Shown one piece after another: positions 23,274 to 34,076 of a stretch of 64,000 nt of DNA. The first letter of the stretch is position 1. Each line of letters begins with the position of its first letter. The DNA is from Gnetum montanum (lineage: Eukaryota; Streptophyta; Gnetopsida; Gnetales; Gnetaceae). A program made the translations under genes and the position numbers. The stretch covers positions 7,315-71,314 of the forward strand of contig MNCI01035111.1 in assembly GCA_015680685.1 (NCBI GenBank), written 5' to 3'. The notes beneath the pieces are model-generated. The model was not told the DNA's origin. It worked only from the letters and a program-made list of their open reading frames with translations, and did not search any database.

Positions 23274-26170
23274 GTGAAAAAATTTGAGCACAACTCTGCA
23301 AATCTACTCCTAATTTTCCCCAGAGAAAGAGATAGTTCCACAAGAAAACTAGAAATAGAGCAAGATTCGATGGAAATAGATAAAAAAGAAAGGAAATCAG
23401 ATTTGTGTAGATCTCAAATATTTAAACAAGGTAAAATGACACAAGTAAACACTTCACAATAAAGCTATTTCAAATTCAATATCTATGAATTGTTCAAATT
23501 TCCAAGGCTCAAATAAGCAATTTCTTTAAGACAATCCTACTATGCTACCAAAAATTGCTGCGTAAACTACCATGTACGAGACTCCATTTTGACTGAATAA
23601 TAGATGTCAACGATTGCATTCAAATAGAACCTTTGAAAGACTTGACAATTTCTGATTAAAATACCATGGAAATTTATTTTAAAGGTAAAAAGAAGCTATT
23701 CTGGTCCCATCAAAAAACCAAAGATTTTTTGAACCCTCTCGACTATTGAATTGTTCAACGGCATGACTACAAGCAGAGGCTCTCTTACAACAATCCCAAT
23801 AGCAGTTTCCACACGTTCCACAATAACAAAATTTACTACTAAAATGCTCTTCAGGCTTTTAAACACAAGCGCTTCTATGGCAAAATTTTAAGAGAAATTT
23901 CTATCGTGCAACAAGAACAGTAAGAGCAATCTAAAAATCCCAAAACTACTTGCCAAGGATGATACTATCTAAACCACTAGCTAAATAATTTAAACAAAAC
24001 AAAAATAAAACATAACTCACAGGACTATGATAAAGAGGCTGAAATATTTTCTTTAGCAAGCTAGCTTACAAGCAATCTTCTTTACAAATGCTCTTCTCAA
24101 GACCCAAAGTGTGCCTTCAAGTGAGAGCCCAAGTGCTAACTAGTAGCCTTCCAAAGTGTGATCTCCAAAAGTGTGATGTATGAGACTTCCCAAAAAGTCC
24201 TCCCAAAAAAAATGAGACCCCTTCCTCCTTGATCCTTGAAGCCTTTTTATAGGGTTCAAAGGTAGGTAGGGAAGTTACATATTCAAAAATATCTCACCTA
24301 ACTTCTCTCCCAAGTAACTTAGCCAACCAATTAGGAGATTACTTGCCCATCAAGTTAGGAGGAAGAAGTTATGTAGTTAGGAAGTTAGGAAGTTATACAT
24401 AAAATTAGGAGAAATTGCTAACATTAAATGTAATGTGATATTATAAGTATCATAATTATTTTAAATATTTTAACATCAATATTGTAAATATTTTTATGAA
24501 TAGTAACCTATATATATAATTAAAAAAANNNNNNNNNNNNNNNNNNNNNNNNNNNNNNNNNNNNNNNNNNNNNNNNNNNNNNTTGATATTTAAACCACCG
24601 ATGCTTTCGTAAAGTTATACACGAGTGGTAGTAATAAGATAATTTTACATACACCTTGTTGCAAATGTGAGTGAAAGCGGTATAATTAATGACTAAAAAT
24701 AATCTTCTTCGTCTTCCCTGGTAATCGGCTGGTTTATTTTTTTCTCTTACCTTTGCACAAAATTGGTAAAAACTACCATGTACTCTAACCCGCCATTCTG
24801 GTGCTAACTCCTGTAATTGCGAATTGTTGGACACGGCCACGCTGTCGGAGTTTAACATACAACACCGACCCTAGCCTCTCTCCTTTTTTTTCTGTAGCTC
24901 GAATATGAATTTCTTGCTTGCCATATAGAAAATATGTCTGTTACAGAAATATCCAGTAAAGCACTAGACAAGAACGGATCGATAACGCAGGCCTTTCTGG
25001 TGGTTACTGATGCTCATGATCGCCATTTAAAAAAAAACAAGGTGCAGAGATTCATCATTTCCGGGACAGTGTGTGTTGGCCTCATCAGATTGGCTCTTGC
25101 ACGCGGATCCAAGATCCATGTGGGTGCCTCCACGCGGCAGAAGTTGTGCTACTTGAAAGGGCCGTAAACAAGGAAGAAACCGATGCATCTGCCATTGGCC
25201 ATTATGCCGTATATGTGGCCCCGCGTGTTGTGCAGGTGTCTCTTGTAAATGCGTCAGTTTAACCCACCCGCTCAGTGCACCGATAGAACAGTCTTGTTGC
25301 CGTAAATTGTTGCAGAAAGACAAGAGCGTGATTCTGGTTTTAGGTGGAAGGAAATACTGGTTTTGGCTGTGACTGATGTTCTTTGTTTTTTTTGGCCACC
25401 ACAGCCCCAAATTTACAAACAGCAGCTCTGACGGCAGCACCTCAAAACCATACACATGCCCTTCTCTACGGATTTCCGAAATACAAATTTTTTGCGATAC
25501 TAATTGTAGTCTGTCTACCGTCAAAAATAAATTTCAGCAAGAAACTTCAGCTTTAGAATGGGTTTCTTGCACTCCCGTGACGATTTCCTGGTGTGAATTA
25601 AAACCGCTACCATTATTGCGTTCTTGAAATCTATTGAGAAACAACATTGGATTTTGCTTTCGTTTTTATGCAGTTTGCTGGTGAAGCCGGACAGAATTAG
25701 AAACGGAATTAGAATGGGCAATGGCAGAACTGCCATTTGCCGTATTAGTCTTATTCCGAGACTTAGCAATGCTAAGTATTTTATTGCCAAACATTTCTTT
25801 CTGCTCTGAATTCAAGTTAGGTCCATTTACTCTGAAATCACCTTTTCTATGAATGAATTCATCCTGCATTTTACTACCGTATTACTCAAACCCCTCAGTC
25901 TTAGACAAAGAAATCAGTCGCTTTCTTCCTGCTCGCTCGGGTGAATAATGTGAATAATATAACTCTTGTTTGCTAAAGAGATAATTTGGCACTTTATTTT
26001 CATATCCCAATAAGGCCTCAACAACATTTTATTTAGTAGAGAATAACTCCCAAACATTCTTCAACCAACTTTTAAGCTATATGTTTTACTTTCAAATTCT
26101 TGAACACTAGTTATTCCAATTTTAGATATGATAGTCCAACTGTTCCATGAAATGGCCAAATGTGCCAACA
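23274..26170 (-). mobile_element. Solo-LTR-like insertion, copy B (5' part absent; duplicate of A)
   Basis: Matches 12831-15804 with scattered substitutions. It ends TGTGCCAACA followed by GAAGCTAACAAGG, exactly as copy A does, so it is the same insertion event duplicated rather than an independent insertion. The first 311 bases of A are missing at the N-marked joint. Confidence 0.88.
24529..24582. other. Assembly gap (54 N)
   Basis: Run of N. Unit 1 has about 115 bases here (14085-14199), including a long AT dinucleotide run that probably caused the gap. Confidence 0.99.
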
Positions 26171-26313
26171 GAAGCTAACAAGGTTTTTATAGAGTAGATT
26201 GAATCCAAATCTTAAGCACGTTATTAAAGATGAAGTGGAACAACTTCTTGAGCATGATTCATCTCTTCTATAGCAAACAATGAGTGTGTGATCCCACTCA
26301 TTATTGTGCTAAG
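26171..26313 (+). pseudogene. RT fragment between insertions B and C (unit 2)
   Basis: Equals 15805-15947: RLNPN, then HVIKDEVEQLLEHDSS and the VIPLIIVL block of RT. Interrupted at CTAAG by insertion C, then continued at 29588. Confidence 0.85.
26309..26313 (+). other. Target-site duplication of insertion C, left side (CTAAG)
   Basis: CTAAG is repeated at 29588-29592. Unit 1 has the uninterrupted site at 15943-15947, which proves the insertion point. Confidence 0.92.
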
Positions 26314-27495
26314 TGTTGGCGACCGTTTGGGACGCGACCGCCAATGAGTGTCCTCGAACAGGATTTAGGTGTTCGCTGGTCTCTGGCTACACCAAGGCCC
26401 AGATACCTCCAAATAACTCAGTAGTTAATGTGAGTATGTGTGTGTGCTGTTGCAGCGTGCGGTTGTGTGAAATGTAACGATTGCGTGTGTGTGAAATACA
26501 ACTGACTTACTTTAAGGGATTCAGCCAACTTTATCAAGTACTGTGAGTCGTTGAGAGTTTCCTATTTTGTTCAAACTACCTAGTCTATGCGGTCCCTATA
26601 ATACCTGCTTGTAACAAGTAAAATTTTGCATAAACATTTGAGCACAACTCCGCAAATCTACTCCTAATTTTCCCCAGAGAGAGATATATAGTTCCACAAG
26701 AAAACTAGAAATAGAGCAAGATTCAAAGGAAATAGACAGAAAGAAAAGAAAGCAGATTTGTGTGGACCTCAAATATTTAAACAAGGTAAAATGACACGAG
26801 TAAACACTTCGCAATAAAGCTATTCCAAATTCAATATCTATGAATTGTTCAAACTTCCAAGACTCAAACAAGCAATATCTTCAAGACAATCCTACTGTAC
26901 TACCAAAAATTGCTGCGTAAACTACCATGTACGAGACTCCATTTTGGCTAGACAGTAGATGTCAACGATTGCATTTAAACAGAACCTTTAAAAGACTTGA
27001 CAATTTCTGATTGAAATAACACGGAAAATCACTCTAAAGATAAAAAGAAGCTATTCTGGTCCCATCAAAATACCAAAGATTTTCTGAACCCTCTCGACTA
27101 CCAAATTGTTCCACGGCGTGACTACAAACAGAGGCTCTCTTCCAACAATCCAATAGCAGTTCCCAAACGTTGCACAATAACGAAATTTACTACTAAAATG
27201 CTCTCAAGGCTTTTTGAACACAAGCGCTTCTATGGCAAAATTTTAACAGAAATTCCTATTGGGCAACAAGAACAATAAGAGCAATCTAAAAATCCCAAAA
27301 TTACTTGCCAAGAATGATACTACCTAAACCACTAGCTAAGCAATTAAAACAAAACAAAAATGAAATGCATAACTCACAGGACCATGACAAAGAGGCTGAA
27401 ATCTTTATTCTAGCAAATCATCTTCTTTACAAATCTTCAAAGTGTGATAATGATGCTTTCTGATGTGATGTCTTCCTTTCTTGACCCTTGAAGCC

Positions 27496-27503
27496 TATTT
27501 ATA
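27496..27503 (-). promoter_or_regulatory. TATA box of solo LTR C (minus strand)
   Basis: TATTTATA reads TATAAATA on the minus strand, in the same context as copy A (13801-13809). Confidence 0.55.
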
Positions 27504-27580
27504 GGGCTCAAAGGTGGTTAGGTAAGTTACAAAATATCTTGGGTGGTTTTAACCACCAAAGAGATAAAAATGCTACAATG

Positions 27581-27767
27581 GACAAGTGTCCTATTCAATT
27601 GCCAAGTGTCTTCCTTCAATTGCCAAGTGTCTTCACTCAGTTGCCAAGTGGTCACCATGGAGAGAAACAAGTTGCAGTTGACACGTGTCCCATGTAGTTG
27701 ACAAGTGGCCTTTTTAATTGACAAGTGGCCCATTTTGGAGAAAAAGAGGTTGTAGTTGACAAGTGTC
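27581..27767. repeat. Eight-copy 12-bp motif array, TTG(A/C)CAAGTG(T/G)C
   Basis: Copies at about 27581, 27598, 27620, 27641, 27678, 27698, 27718 and 27756, spaced about 20 bp apart on average. One copy reads TTGACACGTGTCC, which contains CACGTG (G-box). The array lies 80-270 bp upstream of the minus-strand TATA box, the position of an LTR enhancer. Confidence 0.7.
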
Positions 27768-28199
27768 TTTTGTGGTTACAAACATCATGGATTAAGGCTA
27801 GGAAGTTACAACTTCCACATAAAGTTACAATTATATAAATAAAAGTTATAGTTGGAAATGTCCATAAATCCCCCCTTTTTTATAAAATAGCTATACATAT
27901 AACCTTATATATATATTTAGGAACTACATAAAGGTCAATTAATAAAATTTGATCATCTATCTCCCCTTGGCCATGCTGCAAAATAATTTGAAGAGGCTTG
28001 TACAACCTTTTTTACTAGCAATAGAAATTAGATGAAAGTGCCTCTTCATTCCCGCTTCATTCCCTTAAATAACTGCATCATGAGCATCGATCCCTTGTTC
28101 AAACTCATTTTTCAGAAGGTCAGCTCCTAATTGTTCAATTCTCTTTGCTGCGTAAGTCATCCAACCTCAGGCCGAGCATCCAAATATTCCCTTGTTAAT

Positions 28200-29300
28200 A
28201 TTGTGGTGATGTTACAATACCGCGCATAAAATTCACTACATACTTGATACAGGCAAAAATAAACCCAACGCCGCAATTTCTTGATTAATCACGACTCGGA
28301 AAATTCCCCACTGCTGCCTCTCGTAGGCGGGAGAAACTAGTGTAATTTTCAGTTTTTTGAGAGTAGAACGCGGAGGTTTTCTGTCGCTGAATCTTGTTGT
28401 AGGCTGCTTGATGAAGAAATCCGCACTGAAAATGAAACGCCCATGCCTCGGCCTCATGTCAGGGTTACCCTGTAATGCCTTCCTCCTTGCAATGGGTTGT
28501 TCCAGATGCTGTTGCAGGGTGAATGATGATGGGGTTTGTGCTTGAGCAGGGATGAGGGTTTTGTGGGGCAGGACGGAGGTGTTTTAATGGCGGACGGAGA
28601 AGGTGTAGAGGCAGGAGAAGGAGGAGGAGTAGTTGTTTACGACGACGGCGAACAAATATGTCTATCTCCTCCGCTTTGGAATGATGGCGTTACTTGCAGA
28701 GGAGGCTGGGAATTAATAAAGAAACGAGGTTCCTGAGGCTGCCCCTGCACTGTCCGACGGTCCGGTCGCCATGGCATGTGACAGGAATAAGGATTCCTAT
28801 GACTGAAACTACACCCGCAGATGAAATGAGATGAGATGAAGGATTAATGTCAGCGTGAGCGTGAGCAGCGCTCCAAAAAACATAGCCACTGTTGTAGCGT
28901 TTCCATTTTGGGCATTTTCGGTTTCTGCAAGGCGTGAATAATCCAGATCTCCTAGGTGATTTTATCATTCCAGAGTTTTAATCCATGAAATCGCAAGGTT
29001 TTCTGTACATATATTCTTGACCAGAGCCTTCCAGCGACCATTTTGAAGATCACGTTCAGGAGGGCATCGAGTACACCGCGAATATTAACGGCATCGGCAG
29101 CGACAAAGAAATAGATTCGCGAGCTGCATCCGTGGTCGGAAAAAAGGAAGAAATGAACACCTTGAATGCTGCCACCAAGACCGTTAACTCCGTTCAAAGT
29201 TGCTTCAAGAACGATTCAATTGTTCCCAATATTTACAGATCGCTTCCATTGCCGCCCTGACTGTTTCGGAAAATGACGCTTTCTAGCAGAGTATTTTATT
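28200..29300. other. G/C-rich segment in U3 of solo LTR C, no counterpart in copy A
   Basis: Base composition is clearly higher in G/C and CpG than in neighbours. It has modest open frames on both strands (for example 28536-28736 plus, 28952-29197 minus). One plus-strand frame near 29045-29260 runs about 70 codons with balanced composition. None matches a family I recognise. Captured host sequence is possible. I do not call a gene. Confidence 0.4.
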
Positions 29301-29587
29301 TTATTTTCTTGCAAGGCAGGGCCAAACATAAAACGTGAACCAAACAATGGTTAACAGGGATTTTAATAAAGCATTCATGAACGGGGTGGGCTTTTCAAAT
29401 TGATAAAACCTTTCAATTCTTTTTCTCTTTTTTTTTTCCATCACATAGTGACATGATAAATTTTCCTTTCATGGGTATCATCACTTGAAAATGAAACCTC
29501 TAGTCTTATTAATAGAGCACAACCATCATATAATTTTTATCTGAATATCACCCTTGCTGTTCCATAGTATGGCTAAATGTGCCAACA

Positions 29588-32005
29588 CTAAGAAAAGGAA
29601 GAAAATAGAGAGCCTATATAGACTTTAGGCTATTGAATATGTCTACATTTAAAGATCATTTTTCATTGTCATTTGTGGACTAAGTAGTGGATACACTTGC
29701 AAGATAATTATTACAATTTTCTAGATGATTATAGTGGTTATAACCAAATTCAAATCCCACTAGAAAACTAGGTCAATACAACTTTTATAAGTCCCTGTGG
29801 AAATTTTACATATAAAAAGATGCCTTTTGGTATTATAATGCTCATACAACTTTCCAATACTTGGTACATAGCATCTTCCAGCAACAAATTGGTAGTGGTG
29901 TGGAAGTCTTCATGGATGACTTTTGCACCTATGATACCAACTTTGAACAAGCATTGAACCATCTAGAGCAGGTGCTAAAATGATATGTGGAAACAAACCT
30001 ATGGCTTAACTCACAAAAGAGCCACTTGATGATCCAAGATTACATTATCTTGGGGCACCATATTTTAGAAAAATTGATTGAGGTGGAGTCAGAAAAAATA
30101 ATTGTCATTCAAGAAATAACCAAGCAACTTCAAACAATAAAAGATGTGAGGTCATTCCTTAGCCATGCTAGTTACTATCAGTACTTCATTGAGAATTTCT
30201 CTAAGATCTTCAAGCCACTGGTAGAGCTAACAAAGAAAGATATAGTCTTTGAATAGACCAAGGAATGCAAACAAGCATTCCAATGATTAAAGTAAAAGCT
30301 TATATAAACTCCAATTCTACGTGTCCCAGATTGGTCTAGGCCATTCCACATAATGACAGATGCATCTAAATATGTGTTGGAAGTGGTGCTTACACAAATT
30401 GATGATTAGAAACATCCATACTATATCCATCATGCAAGCAAAAAAATTGTGGATGCACAACTTAACTACACCATCATGAAGAAAGAACTCATGGAAGTGA
30501 GGTATGCCTTGGAAAAACTTAGGCACTATGTACTTGGATATTCCATTTTTGTGCACATTGACCATAGTTCAATTTGTTTGTTAGTGAATAAGCCAATGAT
30601 TAATTCTTGTGTTATAAGGTGACTGGTGATTTTGTAGAAATTTTACCTTCCCATAGTGGATAGGAAAGGAACCAAAAACATAGTTTCTAATCATTTGTCT
30701 CGGTTAAGATGGGATAAAAAGAAGGACGAAGAACCATTATCTAATCAATTTCTAGATGAACTCCTCTTTTCTAAGTTCATTGAAGTTCAAAAACCAAAGA
30801 TTACAAATTAGTATGATGAGTTTCTCTCCTATCTTCTCACATAGGAGACTCCTGCAAAATGGGATAATAAAAAGAAGTAATAGTTTCTTCACTAGTTCAA
30901 GTATCACATGAAGATCTAAGGTAATCTTTATAAGGTTTGTGTTGATGGCTTGATGAAGATTAGTTGCAGATCCTCCAAGATGATCCTGAAGGTCCATGTA
31001 GGGGCCATTACACAGGATGAATAATGGCTACAAAGATCATCATGACAAGATATTTTTAGCCAACTATCTTTAGAGATGCTCACCATTTCTTCTATTCATG
31101 CGAGCAATGTCAACAACATGGAGGAATGACTATATGAATGGAAGCACCAAAACAGTAAATCCAACCACTGAAACCTTTCAATCTTTGGGGAATTTACTTC
31201 ATGGGATCCATCACTCCCATGTGAAATGGGAAGGCCTACATCATAGTTGCTATTGACTACTACATCAAATGGGCAAAAGCTATAGTTATATATAATTGTA
31301 CATCTATCACTATAGCTCAGTTTGTATAACACCAAGTGATAAACAGGTTTGGTATGCCTATAGAACTCATTTCAAATAATGAAACATATTTTATAGGATC
31401 TACTTTTTGGAAATTAATGTAATGCTTGAAGGTGCAACATAAACTTACGATACCCTATCACTTCTAAGACAATGTTCAAGCTGAGTTCACTAATAGGGAG
31501 ATCACTAGAATTCTAACATGAACCATCAGTAGATATAGGGAGGACCAAAGTACCAAATTTAACAATGCTCTTTAGGCATATCATTCAACCTAGAAGCTTC
31601 CTATAGGCTACTCTCCCCTAAGTTAGTAAACAGAAAGTTACCCAAACTTCTAATCCAAGTTAAACTTTGTACACTAACAACAACCTGTGAGCTTGACCTA
31701 GACCTTAATATAGCTCTAAAAGAATATCTTATGATACTCAATGTGCTAGATGAGAATTGAAGAATATCCCTAATGATGAATGAAGTTCATAAGGCACACA
31801 ACAAACAATATCATGATGCACGGATAAGAAAAGTTACATTCCAACCTAGCGATAAAATTCTTTATTAGAATCCCATGCATGTGCCACAACACATTAATTT
31901 CCAAACGTTATGGGAAAGATCTTCAATAATCCATTAAACTTTTTCTTCTAGGCCCATGATAATTTGCCACTAGATCAGCCCTTAAAAACATATGTTAACC
32001 AACAT
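29588..32005 (+). pseudogene. pol: RT, RNase H and integrase (unit 2, broken)
   Basis: Near-identical repeat of 15943-18360: RT VFMDDF near 29906-29923, VRSFLSHASYYQYFI, RNase H MTDASKYVLE, NHLSRL near 30690-30710, integrase C-x2-C near 31100, WGIYFMGS, ISNNETYF and VQAEFTNREI. It shares the same stops and the same lost integrase aspartates as unit 1, so these lesions predate the duplication or allelic split. Confidence 0.92.
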
Positions 32006-34076
32006 ACAATAACTTAACTCATTCTCGAAACCCCAACTAATCAACAATACTAACAGCTCTTCATAGGAATAGGCATGCTCTATTGTTTGGATCTCCTCTT
32101 CTTAACTTAGTCATGAGGGAGATGGTCATCCATCGTAACATCTTGATGAGGCTAACCAATTTTTGAATTTTCTATTTTGCAATGTTCTTTATATGTTTTC
32201 CATTTTCTTGAATATTTAATTGATTATTTTATATACTTTCTTTTCTTTTCCTCTATATTAATTTCATCTAGTCTTGTTGGAAATCTTTGATTTTGTTTAT
32301 TGCTACTATAAATTTTGGAAATTTATTCAAGACAACTATCAATATTATGATTAATTAACCAAAAGGCCAAATTTTGTCCTTGGACTACGTTCTCTACTAA
32401 TAATCTGTTAATTTTCTGGTGGTATCAGGTAGCAAGTTCACAACATCCATCCATTTTATTCATTCCATGGAAAATCAATATCCTAAAAGCATTAAGGTTC
32501 TTTCACATTACAACTAAAAGTAACCAATGATCTTATTACTTAATGAACTAGGAAAGGACCAAGGGGAAATGAAAAAGGATGTGACCTCGAGGGGATTTGA
32601 TGTGTTTTCTTCTCAACTTTCTTCTTAAGTTCTATGCTACTCCACTAGTATATTATCACTTCTATTATCAACCATAAAAGGAAGCATGTCTTTACATGGT
32701 GTGGTTCCCATAAAAAAAAGAATAAGAATACAAAGCACACCCCTTAGACTCAATAATGGATTACAAGCACTGGTTATGAAGCTAGAAAGACATGTTACCC
32801 ATGCCTAAAGGCATCCCTCTAACTAACATCTTCTCTACTTCCTTCTTCTTTTTTCTTCTCCTCTTAGAATGATGGTTGTCCTTTGGGGTTCTCATGAACT
32901 TTTAATCATTGAAAAGGAGGAATATGTCAATGCAAGATCACTGTAAATGGAATGGACTTGGGCTAGACTTGGAACAGATCGATATCAAATCATCTTAATC
33001 ATAATTTTCACCAAAAATCTCATGTGACCAAGATGTAGATTATCTATCCACTGTTTTCTCTCTCTACCATTTACTCACTTTATTTTCTACAACCTCACTA
33101 CCTCAGACCATGACAAATTGATACGTTTGTTTTCTAGATAGCATAACCTTAGGACAACTCCTTCCAGAGGTATGGAATTTAACTTAACACAACCATTCAT
33201 CATCCTTAGTGTCCACGAACTCCTTGTGATGAAGGTATGCAAGGGCATAACAGGCATACACCTACATTGGGGAAGCCCACTTACATTCCTTTAGTCTACC
33301 TTAAGTTAAACTCCCTCACCATTAGCTACTTATGTAATCAATAATCTCGATAGTACTATCACATCGAATTTATCATTATTTGACATTGGAACATCCTCAA
33401 AAACTCATCCAATCTACTCTACTTGCTTCCAATTAACCAAACATACCCTCTTTCATGTTGTTACCATCATTCTACATCTTTTTGGCTTTCATTTTGTCCA
33501 AAACTAGCTTGAAATTCCTCCATTTACAAGTGAAAAATATAGCTAAGAATAGCTACGTTGACACAGTAGGATGATTTGATGTAGCCCCGTTGATGCATCC
33601 ATGTTGATACAAGATAAAAAGCCTATAAATAAGCACAACACTTACTCATTTCACCATTTTTGCAAAGTGCTAGAGGAGTTTTTGCCATTTTTTAGAGCCA
33701 AAGAACCTTCCACGCGCCATAACTTCTAAACTACTTACCCAATTTCATCCATTTTTTCAATCCTCAAGCTACTGGAGGTACACTTTGTGTCATGGGGGCC
33801 TCAAACCTTAGGTTTTTCATAGAAATTTTTTTGAATTTTTCTAACTTCCCATGAATAAACTATTAAAATAATAATCATAAATGGTTAAGATCAATGAAGA
33901 AACTTTGTTAGCTAGGAATAAAATAATACCACTAGCTTGTGATCATAAAACAAGAACTTAATGATAAACTCCTAATACCTAAATAATTAACATAACCTAA
34001 CTTAATGAAGGAAGCTATTCAAAGGAACAAAAGTTATGAACTATAGAGCTAATCGTACATTCTATTTGTGATTGTA
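32006..34076 (+). other. Spacer between pol and third ORF (unit 2)
   Basis: Same as 18361-20431, including the U3-like block at 33535-33645 (TATA at 33624-33631). No supported reading frame. Confidence 0.6.

Larger units (their letters stand above)
26314..29587 (-). mobile_element. Solo-LTR-like insertion C (3274 bp)
   Basis: Begins TGTTGGCGACC and ends AATGTGCCAACA, flanked by CTAAG on both sides. The first about 1.2 kb (26314-27520) aligns with copy A. The middle (27530-29480) does not, and only the last about 35 bases match again. The TATA box is on the minus strand at 27496-27503, so the diverged part is U3. An intact uninserted allele or paralogue is at 15943-15952. Its presence only in unit 2 makes it younger than the duplication or allelic split. 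Confidence 0.85.

Noticed and set aside
25027-25524. 165-codon minus-strand frame in copy B
   Set aside because: The same region in copy A does not hold the frame open, and no domain is recognisable.
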